Notes: generated from the letters alone by a model not told the origin. Shown: positions 17,901-26,568, counted from the first letter of the stretch. The stretch: 64,000 nucleotides of DNA from CAYOLL01 sp964404765 [NCBI: uncultured Gemmatimonadota bacterium] (GCA_964404765.1 CAYOLL010000006.1:1-64000); one strand, 5' to 3'. Program-made: numbers and translations.

Positions 17901-19840
17901 ACTGCCGTCGGCGTAAAAGTGACTTCTATCGTGCGCCGACTGTAAGCTTCAATGACCAGCGGCAGTGACGCAGCCGCTGTAAAAACCGGATTAGAAATAA
18001 CAAGCTGGTTCACCGTCAAAGCGGCATTACCGGCGTTGCTGATCTCCAGCGTCTTTTTAAGCGTCCGGCCAAGACGCGCGCCGCCAAAATCTACCCGTAA
18101 CGAATCAACTTTAATGTATGGCGCAACGCCGCGGCCATTGACTTCCAGCCGAAAATCACCTTGTGGATCATTACTTTGAATGCGAATTTCGCCGCTGATC
18201 AAACCGGTGTCAGCCGGAGCAAAAGTCAAACGAACAGCCTGGCGGCCATTGCGGAGCAGCGCCAAATCAGCATTGGGTGAAACGGTAAAGGCCGAATGGG
18301 TCGGGAGAATGCGATTAATCACCAAATCGGCCCCGCCAAAATCGCCGGCCGGATTGGAGATGAGAATTGTATCGGTCTTGGAGGTGTTCAGCAATTGATT
18401 CTTAAAGGTGTGGACTTCTTCGTTCAGCCACAAGTTTGGGTAAGGTTGGACGAGGCGCAGCGGGCGGGCAACGGTGGGGTTGATGGCGCGCAAACTGTCG
18501 CCGTTCAGCCAATGTACGTTGATCGCGCTGATGATGCTCTGCGAGGAGAGGCCGAACGATAGCGCCAAATCGTTTTGACCGTATAGCCCATTGTTACTGC
18601 TGACTTCGCGCTTTTGCGTCCCGCCAGGCGTTGTTACGTGTACATGCGCGCCGATGGCGTCGGATGAAGAACGCGTGCCAATCAATTCAATCCGTGTCCA
18701 TTTGTTGAGGCTGGAAACATTGCGGAATAGTTGATAGCCGCTGTCGTTTACCAGAAACAAATCCGCGTCACCGTCACCGTCAAAGTCGGCAAAGGTGGCG
18801 TCGCGGGTCTGGCCGTCGACGTTCGGGCCGGCGGTAGTCGTGGCATCGCTGAAGGTGTTGTTGGGGCTGTTGGCGTTGTTGCGATACAGCCTGTTGCCGC
18901 TGCTGCCGGTCACATACAGATCGAGCCAGCCGTCGGTGTTGTAGTCGCCCCAGGTGACGCCGCTGCTTTGGCCGGAGCGGGCCGTACCCGTCGCAGCCGC
19001 GACATCGGTAAAAGTGTAGTTGCCGTTGTTGCGATACAGGCTGTTGACGCCGTCGCGGGCTACGTACAGGTCAAAGTCGCCGTCATTGTCATAATCGGCC
19101 CAGGCCGCCGCCCAATTAGAGGCTTCACTGTTCACACCTGCGCCGGGAGCAATGTCTGTAAAATTGCCGGAATTGTTGCGGTACAATAATGCAGGCGCCG
19201 GCAAAAGTGAACCGACATATAAATCCGGCTGCAAGTCCTCCACAAGATCGGTAAAAGTTGCGCATATACCAAAAGCCTTATCGGTAATGCCTACGCTGTT
19301 GGACACGTTGGTAAACGTCCAATCACCGTTATTGCGGTAGAGCGCGCTGCCGGCGGCCGTGGTCAGGAAGATGTCAATATCGCCGTCGCGGTCGTAATCG
19401 CTCAGCGCGCGACCGCCAAAGCCGGTGTGGCTCAGCCCGGAAGCCGCGGTCATATCGACAAAGGGCGCGTTGCGGCGATTGCGCATCAGCTTAGTCTGGC
19501 CGGAGTTGTTGACGATCAGCAAATCCAAATCGCCATCATTATCAAAATCGGCCCAGGACGCGCTCTTAGCGGCCAACCGCTCCCGATCCAGCCCAAATAC
19601 GGCGGTAACATCTACAAAAAGGCCACTATCGTTACGAAACAGGCGATTGCCGCTCAATCCGGCCACGAACAAATCCGGATCACCGTCGCGGTCAAAGTCG
19701 CCCCAGGCCGCGCCGTTGCCGTCACGGTTACCGCCCAGACCAACCGGCGTTGTCACGTCAACAAAGGTTTGGGCAAAAACGGGCGCCACACCGATAAGCA
19801 GGGCCGCAAGTATAATTAAGGATTTGCAAATTTTAGGCAT
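14993..19840 (-). CDS. Giant secreted protein: FG-GAP, choice-of-anchor-D, type IX sorting domain
   Basis: A 1615-residue secreted or surface protein. Signal peptide residues 1-23 (ends V-F-A-Q). Residues about 25-390 hold seven FG-GAP/VCBS beta-propeller repeats (pattern W-x-D-F-D-x-D-G-D-x-D-L), followed by an ASPIC/UnbV domain (about 400-480). About six choice-of-anchor-D (HYDIN-like Ig) repeats follow, each starting F-G-x-V-x-L and L-x-I-x-N-x-G. Next come a region with P-P-V-L-S-G-L and a C-terminal type IX secretion sorting domain (L-Y-P-N-W-P-N-P-F ... G-V-Y-V-L-A-L). The last implies export by the Por system and attachment or release at the surface. It probably mediates adhesion or binding. 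A nearly identical tail survives as a pseudogene at 7294. Confidence 0.93.
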   Translation of the reverse strand: MPKICKSLIILAALLIGVAPVFAQTFVDVTTPVGLGGNRDGNGAAWGDFDRDGDPDLFVAGLSGNRLFRNDSGLFVDVTAVFGLDRERLAAKSASWADFDNDGDLDLLIVNNSGQTKLMRNRRNAPFVDMTAASGLSHTGFGGRALSDYDRDGDIDIFLTTAAGSALYRNNGDWTFTNVSNSVGITDKAFGICATFTDLVEDLQPDLYVGSLLPAPALLYRNNSGNFTDIAPGAGVNSEASNWAAAWADYDNDGDFDLYVARDGVNSLYRNNGNYTFTDVAAATGTARSGQSSGVTWGDYNTDGWLDLYVTGSSGNRLYRNNANSPNNTFSDATTTAGPNVDGQTRDATFADFDGDGDADLFLVNDSGYQLFRNVSSLNKWTRIELIGTRSSSDAIGAHVHVTTPGGTQKREVSSNNGLYGQNDLALSFGLSSQSIISAINVHWLNGDSLRAINPTVARPLRLVQPYPNLWLNEEVHTFKNQLLNTSKTDTILISNPAGDFGGADLVINRILPTHSAFTVSPNADLALLRNGRQAVRLTFAPADTGLISGEIRIQSNDPQGDFRLEVNGRGVAPYIKVDSLRVDFGGARLGRTLKKTLEISNAGNAALTVNQLVISNPVFTAAASLPLVIEAYSRRTIEVTFTPTAVDTARATLTIISDDFKGARPTVQLIGRGQAPIIVAAARLDFGNVPLDSTAILPLSITNTGQAELLVYDIDSSDNAFSADLVDVLIVPPGEERRVGVRFSPRQIGPATALLTLQSDAVNGKVNTLVTGTGIAPLLDTAASLAFGSIAMGDSVTQPLTIRNIGPARLEINAAVTDQPAFRVNLNAPISIPPNSQTQLQLTFKPVAEGAQNGRLFLFSNDPQRNPYIVSMTGTGLAAHAEVSPIALDFGDVGLTQSNSRDLTIRNNGQATLTFGTLQLPPAFAVIQNWPPAALASGNQITLNVIFTPTEAREYSEILQFTTNDPARPAQAVVLRGRGVSGGQLAYSPKEPDFGNAAVGTRDTLAIELFNFGGAPLTIHAYEFSNTLNFRFAAPFQGLTLLSLERENLAIVFSPTQIGLASGTLRLSVDRSFVTIVLRGQGVRDTAPPVLSGLANSLAVDNNPVRIEATATDNVAIQTARVRYRPGGGNAYDVETMVNSGGNRYAGTIPANAVTARGLEYYVEAIDPSDNLTVLPSPARPNIIQVQVLNLSRSAAQPSESYRLISVPLQLDNTDAGFVFSNEFGLYDPTEWRLWQWTGQVREYAENSWRLEPGHGYWLINKLTRALDTQPARGLSIITGEPFRLVLQPGWNIVATPFAFAIDWTTVTLPAGVENALWGRTANGYQPATQLQPWEGYFVRNNNSTAVTLELPPHAIDGAVTARSTPSAKGFYLPPFEASPEDETVLQFSAMTADTEDNWNFAVLGDRLPVSEPPTAPENAVQLYFERTGRKLAIDATPVRSDTFRLIVRHNFPQIREVTLNFAAPNLPVNMDWLLIDEALRTPVAASSYRFVAASEQEYAFKLIVGSTEAIAAYKTTLPAAPASLRLYPNWPNPFRDVTAIRFYLPQAAPVSLSIYNVAGQLVQTLCSEQTFEAGYQQLFWQGDTADGKAASGVYVLALQAAGQQITRQLLLLQ

Positions 19841-19914
19841 AAAACCTGTTTAGGTGAGATTAAAAACTTGGAAGGTTATTTGGCAGAAATCTGGGCATAG
19901 CCCGGCATCATCGG

Positions 19915-20373
19915 CTATTGGCCGGAAGTCATCTTATGCTTTTGATACATCTTATTTCCAAAATGCGCAATCAAAGCAATCCACATAATAATAGATAGAA
20001 TCAGCGCCCAGCGGTTCTTTTCCGTGTCCCACAAGCCCAGCAAATATAGTGAGAGCGCTATTTGAATCATCAAATAGGACGGGCTGAACATGCGTTTAAT
20101 AAAGCCAACCTTCGCCGGCTTTTCGGCTGATTTGGGGGTCAAGGCGAACATACTTGCCGCCTTGACTTGCTGCTGAGACTTTAACGCAATGGCGTCGTCG
20201 GGGTGCGCTTCCAGATAGAGCCGGTATTGGCGGGCGGCATAATCCAACAGTTGTTGCTTTTGGCAAAAATAGATAAAGCGCTCATGCGCCTGATAATCAC
20301 CAAAATTGGTCTGGAGTTGCTGCCACATCTGCACAGCGCGGCCAGTCGCCGGGTTAGAATTTTTTTCGGTCAC
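19915..20373 (-). CDS. Hypothetical TPR-like protein with two C-terminal membrane helices
   Basis: A 152-residue protein with a GTG start (ribosome site AAGGA seven bases upstream). Residues 20-75 look like one or two TPR-type helical pairs (Y-A-A-R-Q-Y-R-L-Y-L-E-A-H-P-D-D-A-I-A-L), then a basic linker and two membrane helices (about 100-116 and 122-139). I do not recognise a family. It follows the PrkA gene by 27 bases on the same strand and may be a membrane anchor in that operon. Confidence 0.65.
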   Translation of the reverse strand: MTEKNSNPATGRAVQMWQQLQTNFGDYQAHERFIYFCQKQQLLDYAARQYRLYLEAHPDDAIALKSQQQVKAASMFALTPKSAEKPAKVGFIKRMFSPSYLMIQIALSLYLLGLWDTEKNRWALILSIIMWIALIAHFGNKMYQKHKMTSGQ

Positions 20374-20400
20374 GGCAGGTTCCTTGATATTCTTGATATT

Positions 20401-22695
20401 TTAAGCGCGCCCAAATTTACGAGCCAAATCCTGATCTATCACATAGATACAGGCCTCGCGGGCGCCTTGTTCGGTATATTCGCATTTGGCGCACAGATTA
20501 TTCAGCAAAAATTCCACATCCTCGCGAATCCGTTTGTCATACGTTTTATAATCTTCCGTGTCGTAATCTTTAATAGCGCGGCGGAAGTTTTCATTGTCCA
20601 GGAACGGGTCGAGCACTTTTTCCTTTAAATTATAGACATAGCGCTCATATAACGATCTGTAGAGCGCGGTTTGCGGCAAGCTTTTGTTTTCAACCATTAA
20701 TTCCTGAGTCAGCGTTGAGCTTGTATATTCTTTTTGGGTATCTTTACGAAAAGCCAGACGCTTGTTCCGGTCGATTTTATTGCCGCCCAATAAGCGGGTC
20801 TCAATCCCTTCCAGGAAGATGTCGGAAATCTCAAGTCGGTCACCGGTATAATGGCAGGTCACCGTCGTACCCGTCTCAAAATTAACGGCAAATATATAGT
20901 TCTGAATATCTTTGGCAATCTGATCTTCATTATAATAATACAACGATTCCTTGACTTCCTGCAACACCGTATAGTCGTACATCTGGACCAGCGAATCAAG
21001 AAAGCCCTGCGGTACCGACTCACTCAGGTCTTTGCGTATCCGTGTAAAAAACTGATACAACATCGACATTGTAATCAACTTATCACCACGGGCATGCATC
21101 GAGTAAAATTGGTTAAAAACCTTGATCGCATCCCGTCCGGAAAAACCGGCGCGCCCTTCCTGCTCCGACTCGCCGATAATGCGCCGCCGCCGTTTAGCGG
21201 TAAACCGCTTGCGATCATCTTCACTTAGCCAGGCCGGAATCACGCCGCGATAGATTTCCATCTTTAGCAGTTGCAAATTCTTGTCGCAATAAAGCTTGTA
21301 CTTGTTGGGATCGCCGATCCATTCCAGACAAGCTTCCGAGCGCGGGCTTAAGCGGGTTGCGATGATAATGCGGGCAAAATTATGCAGGACGCGCGGCAAA
21401 AAGTTACCGTCAATCTGCCGGCCAAACACATTACGATAGATTTCGACTTCCGTATTCATATCCAATACGTAGGAAACGCTGATATATTCGATCCGATCCT
21501 GAAATGACTGAAAATCCTGAACATTCTTTTTATCTTCCGGATTCATCAAGGCAATAAACAACGAATTGACGTTTTCTTCGATGTCCTTGACTTTATGCAC
21601 ACCCTCGCTGATAATATTGTGCAGTTCGATCAGGCGCTCCACATTGTGGGATTTGATATCCATCAGCGCATAAATACCATTGTTGGTCATGGCATAGCGC
21701 GAGTAGAGATATTTGACCAAATTGCTGTCATGAAACAGACCATTAATCCGATTTTGCAGCATCGTGTTATCCAGAACATCGTCGCCGGTCGGCTTATCAC
21801 CCGGATTAAAAACGCTGATACCCTGACTTAAGCGCCGGTTAAACCGATACGGCCGGACATAGACCGCTTTTAGCACCTCGGCCGGATTGCCCAGCTTGCG
21901 CAATAACGCGTCGTACATGGAACTGCAAATCGTGCAGGGCTTGTTATGAAATAGCCAATCGTATTCCTTGTTGACTAAAACTTTCCATTTAAATTCCGTA
22001 TTATCAAATAGTTGATCCAAAAACGAACGCCGGATAGCCTTGGGAATAATCAAAATCGGATGGTCATGACTGGGACACGGCACATCAAAATAATCTTCAC
22101 CGATAAAGGGCGCAAAGTGCTCGCGTGGAATATTATCGGACGAAATACCGTCGCGAATGCGACTGGAAGATTTAACCAGAGAGCCACTGGCAGGTTGATA
22201 ATCACGAAATTTGGTCAAAATCTTTTTATCCATCCGCCAGACAATTTCATATAAAATGCCGTCCTCGGTATGGGTATATTCCTCAAATTTGGCCAGCAAA
22301 TTGTTTAAAAATGTGCTCTTACCACTGCCGTGCGGACCTTCAAAAATATAAATCTTGTTTTGCTGGGCGCCTTGTTTAAGCGCTTCCACATGGTTTATCA
22401 AACGATTGGCAAAAAGCCGGTCAGCAAAAAACGGATTGTCCGACCCGTCAACAAACAAGCGCTGAAAGTTGTAATTGACAAAATGGATGGATTCCGGATC
22501 GTTGGGATATTCGTCATGGCCACCGCCCACATAAAACTTCATCATATCATGAAACAATTGGAAGACATTTCGCAACGCCTGCAACGGCCCGGTGACTACC
22601 TTTTCAAGATAAATATCAAACGGCATGGGGTAGCGTTGCTCAAGCTCATCGCCAATTTTATTCATTTGCGCATAGGCGTTTTTAATGTTTTCCAT
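20401..22695 (-). CDS. prkA: PrkA-type AAA serine protein kinase
   Basis: A 764-residue cytoplasmic protein of the PrkA/YeaG family, an AAA+ module joined to a C-terminal kinase-like region. PrkA proteins phosphorylate targets in stress and stationary-phase responses, and in Bacillus in sporulation. Walker A is G-P-H-G-S-G-K-S-T near residue 120. Family marks also include a C-T-I-C segment near 255, K-A-V-Y-V-R-P-Y-R-F-N-R-R, L-M-D-I-K-S-H-N-V-E-R-L near 345, T-R-L-S-P near 450 and F-S-G-R-D-A-I-K-V near 525. It is about 100 residues longer than typical family members. SpoVR and a Uma2 protein are encoded just upstream, but the usual third partner (DUF444, YeaH/YhbH) is missing. Ribosome site AAGGA nine bases before ATG. 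Confidence 0.93.
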   Translation of the reverse strand: MENIKNAYAQMNKIGDELEQRYPMPFDIYLEKVVTGPLQALRNVFQLFHDMMKFYVGGGHDEYPNDPESIHFVNYNFQRLFVDGSDNPFFADRLFANRLINHVEALKQGAQQNKIYIFEGPHGSGKSTFLNNLLAKFEEYTHTEDGILYEIVWRMDKKILTKFRDYQPASGSLVKSSSRIRDGISSDNIPREHFAPFIGEDYFDVPCPSHDHPILIIPKAIRRSFLDQLFDNTEFKWKVLVNKEYDWLFHNKPCTICSSMYDALLRKLGNPAEVLKAVYVRPYRFNRRLSQGISVFNPGDKPTGDDVLDNTMLQNRINGLFHDSNLVKYLYSRYAMTNNGIYALMDIKSHNVERLIELHNIISEGVHKVKDIEENVNSLFIALMNPEDKKNVQDFQSFQDRIEYISVSYVLDMNTEVEIYRNVFGRQIDGNFLPRVLHNFARIIIATRLSPRSEACLEWIGDPNKYKLYCDKNLQLLKMEIYRGVIPAWLSEDDRKRFTAKRRRRIIGESEQEGRAGFSGRDAIKVFNQFYSMHARGDKLITMSMLYQFFTRIRKDLSESVPQGFLDSLVQMYDYTVLQEVKESLYYYNEDQIAKDIQNYIFAVNFETGTTVTCHYTGDRLEISDIFLEGIETRLLGGNKIDRNKRLAFRKDTQKEYTSSTLTQELMVENKSLPQTALYRSLYERYVYNLKEKVLDPFLDNENFRRAIKDYDTEDYKTYDKRIREDVEFLLNNLCAKCEYTEQGAREACIYVIDQDLARKFGRA

Positions 22696-22759
22696 TTAGT
22701 AAATTTCCTTTTCAACGGTAAATGATGCGCCTTTTGTGGCAGATGGCGCCCAACTCGGA

Positions 22760-23569
22760 TTAAGCTTCCGGCACAATGCCGGCGGCACGGAGTTGCGCGG
22801 CCAGTCGTTCCGACCGGCTTTTTTCATTATTGGCGCGGGTTTTCTCTTCTTCCGCACGGGCGCTCTCTTTTTCAGCGCGGGCCTTTTCTTTTTCGGCGCG
22901 AACCCTTTCTTTCCGGGCCAGCTTTTTTTCTTGGATGGCCAGCTCTTCGCCGGTCAAGAGCAGATTTCCGTCCAGATCGCACCAGCGCAGCCATTCATCG
23001 GATGTATTTTCGAATTTGCCGCTCCACAAGGTTAAGCCCAATCCGATATTACGCAAAAACATATCATTGTACGGGACGTAAACGCCGAATTGCAAACCGT
23101 AAACCGTCACTTTCTCATCCTGAATCAACAAACCCGGATCGTATATAACATAATAGGCCACGCCGATTTGACAATATTCCCGCAGCTTATGGCCGGTCTC
23201 ACCGCCTTCACGGTTAGACACGATTTCAACCGCAACTTCGGGCGGTTTGCCAAACTCCCAGAGCATGTATGATCGGTGGCGTTTCTCGTGCCAATTCGGC
23301 GCGGGTTGTGTATCCAGACTGACAAACAAGTCCGGTACAACCGGCGGTTGTTTAACGGCCCGGTAGATCGCCACATTGGTCGCCGCAATAAAAGGGCGTC
23401 CAACCGGCCAGGAGGCATACAAAGCGTTGGACAGCAAACGTTGCTGCTTTTCGGAGTACATATTATCCACAGGTGTGTCGTCCTCCGTTATCAAATGGTT
23501 AATATCCGGCGCTTCCACGTCATCGGTTGAAATACGGCTGGCCTGATATTCCGCGGCTTCCTGTTCCAT
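22760..23569 (-). CDS. Uma2-family putative endonuclease with coiled-coil tail
   Basis: A 269-residue protein of the Uma2 (DUF820) family, a PD-(D/E)XK fold common in cyanobacteria and Chloroflexi and mostly uncharacterised. Active-site marks: P-D-L-F-V near residue 80, V-A-V-E-I-V-S-N near 113, and a K in G-H-K-L-R-E-Y near 127, followed by Y-Y-V-I-Y-D-P. The last 60 residues are a strongly charged coiled coil of repeated (K/R)-A-E-K-E-(K/S)-A-R units. It is inserted between spoVR (19 bases upstream) and prkA (64 bases downstream), the slot where DUF444 often sits. Ribosome site AAAAGGAG. Confidence 0.85.
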   Translation of the reverse strand: MEQEAAEYQASRISTDDVEAPDINHLITEDDTPVDNMYSEKQQRLLSNALYASWPVGRPFIAATNVAIYRAVKQPPVVPDLFVSLDTQPAPNWHEKRHRSYMLWEFGKPPEVAVEIVSNREGGETGHKLREYCQIGVAYYVIYDPGLLIQDEKVTVYGLQFGVYVPYNDMFLRNIGLGLTLWSGKFENTSDEWLRWCDLDGNLLLTGEELAIQEKKLARKERVRAEKEKARAEKESARAEEEKTRANNEKSRSERLAAQLRAAGIVPEA

Positions 23570-23588
23570 AAGCTAACTCCTTTTCCGG

Positions 23589-25205
23589 TCATACATTCGT
23601 CTTCGACAGACGCTTGTTTTCCATCGTATACAGCACACGCTGCCATTCTACATCGGTCACCGTATCGGCATCATCTTCGTCAGTGCTGATGGAGGTGACC
23701 TCGCTGGTTTCCAGTTTAACGGGACCGCCCCACAGATATTCCAGACCGAGCATCGTGTTGGCAATAAATTCAGTTACCAACGGTTTGCCCTCAAAACGAT
23801 GGTCCAGGTAAAGCGTCTTGCCCTTAGACTTGGCGGCATTGATTTCAATAAACGGCGGATGATACAGGGAATCATACAACATATCTTTGTAGTCGTCGGC
23901 CCGTCGGCTTTTGACGTAATATTGCCAAACCATGCGGTCTTTATCCAGACGGCGACCGGCAACAAATAAATTATTGCGCGTGACAAAATCCTGATCCACA
24001 AACGTATTAATAAACGTAAAATCGCAAAAATTTTCCCGGACTTTAAAGATATACTCGCGGCCCTTGGCAGTTTCGCCGTTGTATTGCTCGCGCGCTTCGG
24101 CATCCTGCAGCCGGCGGAACGCAATCGAATACTTGCCTTTATTGGCCATCTCTTCCAAAAAGTAAAACAGTCGCATCCCCAACGCGTATGGATTCAAGCC
24201 AACCCGTGGCATGGACGTAACGCCGGCATTCACTCGGGCAAACTCCACTTCGTGACCATTGATGCGATCATCTTTCAAAAACAAGGTTTCGTGCCAATAG
24301 CTGGCCCAGCCTTCATTCATAATTTTGGTGCGAATTTGCGGCTGAAAAAATAAAGATGTTTTGCGGACGACCTGAATCACCGAACTCATCCACTTGTTCT
24401 CTTCTTTATTGAGAAACTCGGAGTTTTCGATTAAAAACGCCATCAAATCCATTGGTTTGCGCTTGGCCGTTTCAACGTGCTTCTTAAAAAAAGCGGCAAA
24501 TTCCGGATATTTCTTGTCCGCTTCAGAAAAAAAAGTTTGTTCGCCCATATCGCCATATTGACTCATGGCGCTGTTGTAGCGCTCGATTTCCTTAACATAC
24601 TCGTTGATATTGACGTTCTTGACCGATTGCAGAAAAACATCAAAGTAGAAGTTGAGCCGCCGGGAACGGGAGGTTGAATCCGGCTCGTTCAGCCGGGCCA
24701 ACTCCTCGTGATAGCCGACCAGGTTGTCGATGCTGCGGGCAAATTCGATGACATAATCCACCCACCGGCCTTTTTCCGAGCGCAGCCTGGCGATCAGCCG
24801 CTTATCCGACAGCGCCTGCCCCGTAAAATCATAATCCCAGGTATTGCGGAAGTAGAGATTGTTCTGGAAAAAATCAATATGGCCGATGACATGATAAAAA
24901 ATCATGACATTCAGCCAATCCGGGTTGTTGTCGTTATAAAAGGAAATGGCCGGGCGGGTGTTGATCACGGTTTCATACGGGTTGCCGGGATAAAGTTCGT
25001 ACTTGCCCTTTTCCCGCAGCACCTCCACATCGTGCACCCAATAATCGTAGAGCGTGGGAATCATCACCTTGGGCGAAAGCTCCAGCAAGTCGCGGTTGGT
25101 GACGATATACTCCAGCGTCTCGTTTTCAAAGCGCAACCCTTCGGAACGGGCGCGCTCCTTGCAGCCTTCCATGATTCGCTTGGTGTGTTGATCGATCAAT
25201 TCCAT
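23589..25205 (-). CDS. spoVR: SpoVR family protein
   Basis: A 538-residue cytoplasmic protein of the SpoVR/YcgB family, which co-occurs with PrkA. Its biochemical role is unclear; in Bacillus it affects cortex formation of spores. Family marks: Y-P-G-N-P-Y-E-T-V-I-N-T-R-P-A-I-S-F-Y-N-D-N-N near residue 75, V-I-G-H-I-D-F-F-Q-N-N, M-N-E-G-W-A-S-Y-W-H near 300, and L-N-P-Y-A-L-G-M-R-L near 345. ATG at 25205 has GGA eight bases upstream; a GTG two codons earlier is possible. It heads the spoVR-Uma2-prkA transcript. The presence of this pair does not imply sporulation, as both also exist in E. coli. Confidence 0.93.
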   Translation of the reverse strand: MELIDQHTKRIMEGCKERARSEGLRFENETLEYIVTNRDLLELSPKVMIPTLYDYWVHDVEVLREKGKYELYPGNPYETVINTRPAISFYNDNNPDWLNVMIFYHVIGHIDFFQNNLYFRNTWDYDFTGQALSDKRLIARLRSEKGRWVDYVIEFARSIDNLVGYHEELARLNEPDSTSRSRRLNFYFDVFLQSVKNVNINEYVKEIERYNSAMSQYGDMGEQTFFSEADKKYPEFAAFFKKHVETAKRKPMDLMAFLIENSEFLNKEENKWMSSVIQVVRKTSLFFQPQIRTKIMNEGWASYWHETLFLKDDRINGHEVEFARVNAGVTSMPRVGLNPYALGMRLFYFLEEMANKGKYSIAFRRLQDAEAREQYNGETAKGREYIFKVRENFCDFTFINTFVDQDFVTRNNLFVAGRRLDKDRMVWQYYVKSRRADDYKDMLYDSLYHPPFIEINAAKSKGKTLYLDHRFEGKPLVTEFIANTMLGLEYLWGGPVKLETSEVTSISTDEDDADTVTDVEWQRVLYTMENKRLSKTNV

Positions 25206-25369
25206 AGGCACGTCCGGTTATGCTTTTATAGGTGGAAGAACATGACATTTCCGCGCTATCTATAATTAACGATCTTTTTTTTATTACGCAATTAAAACTT
25301 CAAAGTTCAATGTCGCGCCTATCCTGGATTATTCACCAGGTACACCACGAAGAAAGGAAGTTTGTTCAT
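25206..25369. other. Intergenic region with fragments of direct and inverted motifs
   Basis: Contains ACTTCAAAGTTCAA, a motif like the AACTTTGAAC repeat at 43672, and CCTGGATTATTCACCAGG, an imperfect hairpin. No gene seen. Confidence 0.35.
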
Positions 25370-25408
25370 AAAAAAAAGCCCCGGTAGGTTAACACCAAAC
25401 CGGGGCTT
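25370..25408 (-). terminator. Rho-independent terminator
   Basis: On the minus strand a perfect 10-base stem AAGCCCCGGT / ACCGGGGCTT with a 13-base loop is followed by a run of eight T. It ends the transcript of the outer-membrane-like gene starting at 26006. Confidence 0.9.
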
Positions 25409-25430
25409 CATATTATCAAATATCAGCCTA

Positions 25431-26006
25431 TTAGAACCCGTTCTCAAATAAAGAAGTGGAACGAATGCCGCGATCAAAAAACGAGTAGCGTGGATAATAG
25501 TAGGCATTGGTCACATTTACATTGAGCTGCAGCTTATTATTCAGGAAGCTGCCGTTATACCAAATATTATAAGGCTTTTGGGAATGATCGAGGGAGTTGT
25601 ATAACTGCGAGTTTTGCTCATTAATGCCATAACTGGCGCCGATAGTATGGTTCGGGCTAATCTGGTATGTTAGCGAAACACCGGGAATCACACCTTGGTC
25701 CGTGCCAAAACTGTTGGCTTGATTGGGCTGGTACTTGTAACCCATATGCAATTTTAGCTTAAGCGGACTATCCGTATTGTAGCTCAGGGTGTTTAGATAA
25801 AGGCCGGTGGACTGGCTTACGCCACCCATCGTGGACGCATAAGAAAAACTCATTTGATGGGACATGTCGAATTTGGCAGGGTTAAACAAGCCTTTGGTCG
25901 ACCAGGCTGGAATAAAATTTTCCGGCGTCGCATAAATTGAGGGAGTGCTTGCCGATGCAATCCCGGCAGTTAATCCTAAAATTACAGCAAATATCAGTTT
26001 TTTCAT
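25431..26006 (-). CDS. Small exported beta-barrel-like protein
   Basis: A 191-residue protein with a clear signal peptide (residues 1-20, A-S-A-S). The mature sequence alternates polar and hydrophobic residues (S-F-S-Y-A-S-T-M-G-G, L-K-L-H-M-G-Y-K-Y, H-T-I-G-A-S-Y-G-I, L-Q-L-N-V-N-V-T-N-A-Y-Y), as in short outer-membrane barrels, and would give about eight strands. I do not recognise the family. It ends G-F rather than with a classic aromatic C-terminal strand. A single-gene unit with ribosome site GGAGG and its own terminator. Confidence 0.75.
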   Translation of the reverse strand: MKKLIFAVILGLTAGIASASTPSIYATPENFIPAWSTKGLFNPAKFDMSHQMSFSYASTMGGVSQSTGLYLNTLSYNTDSPLKLKLHMGYKYQPNQANSFGTDQGVIPGVSLTYQISPNHTIGASYGINEQNSQLYNSLDHSQKPYNIWYNGSFLNNKLQLNVNVTNAYYYPRYSFFDRGIRSTSLFENGF

Positions 26007-26052
26007 TGTCGCCTCCGTGACGCTTCTTGTCTAAAACACTATATTTAAGAAC

Positions 26053-26129
26053 TGGTGGGCAATACTGGGCTCGAACCAGTGACCTCCTGCTTGTAAGGCA
26101 GGCGCTCTAACCAACTGAGCTAATCGCCC
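26053..26129 (-). tRNA. tRNA-Val: tRNA-Val (anticodon UAC)
   Basis: Minus-strand cloverleaf: acceptor GGGCGAT pairs with ATTGCCC (one G-U), D-arm GCTC..GAGC, anticodon stem CCTGC/GCAGG with loop CTTACAA (anticodon TAC), T-arm with GGTTCGAGCC, discriminator A and an encoded CCA (26055-26053). Confidence 0.95.
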
Positions 26130-26362
26130 TTGTTCTCGTCCGTTACTTTTTGACGAAAAATAATTGCTATCGGAATGGCTACGCAATAGCCGAGCACCAA
26201 CAAAATCGGGGCCAAAGCCATGCTTCCTTTGGAAAGGGTGAGAAGGCCGCTGCCAATTAGCGCTAATCCTATGCCAAAGAATGCGTAATTTACGGTGCCG
26301 AATGCGAGTTGCTCTTCACTAAATGCTTGTTTTTTGACGCGAGTTGACGACTTCTTTGCCAT
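26120..26362 (-). CDS. Small membrane protein, DUF3098-like
   Basis: An 80-residue protein with a lysine-rich N-terminus and two membrane helices (about residues 29-46 and 50-70). The pattern A-F-G-T-V-N-Y-A-F-F-G-I-G-L-A-L-I followed by L-A-P-I-L-L-V-L-G-Y resembles DUF3098 proteins of Bacteroidota, which often lie next to ftsX. Its TAG stop (26120-26122) falls inside the 5' end of the tRNA-Val gene, so ten bases are shared and the two are on one transcript from the promoter at 26486-26513. RNase P cleavage would remove the coding part. Confidence 0.7.
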   Translation of the reverse strand: MAKKSSTRVKKQAFSEEQLAFGTVNYAFFGIGLALIGSGLLTLSKGSMALAPILLVLGYCVAIPIAIIFRQKVTDENKGD

Positions 26363-26485
26363 TCCATGAGCCTTGTTTAGAATCTTGAACTTATCTTAAA
26401 AAATCACATTTCCAGCCAAAATACCAGCAGTGATCTCTAAAAACTTAGTTGCTGTGCGCTTGCTTTTATAAGCAATATCTTATTA

Positions 26486-26513
26486 ATAATAGTGTAAAAT
26501 CCAAATTTGTCAA
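26486..26513 (-). promoter_or_regulatory. Sigma-70-type promoter for DUF3098-like gene and tRNA-Val
   Basis: Minus strand: TTGACA (26513-26508), 16-base spacer, TATTAT (26491-26486). It points at the small membrane protein gene starting at 26362. Confidence 0.6.
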
Positions 26514-26568
26514 CAGGTAAATCGTGATTTGTTACCGGTCAAATTTCGAAAGGTTTCAGCTATACTCG

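Noticed and set aside
16727-17968. A long open frame of 413 codons on the plus strand
   Set aside because: It lies fully antisense to the large secreted protein, is rich in Arg and Gln as expected for a mirrored repeat gene, and has no family features.
23589-25205. SpoVR and PrkA as evidence for sporulation
   Set aside because: Both families also occur in non-sporulating bacteria such as E. coli, and no other sporulation gene is present.
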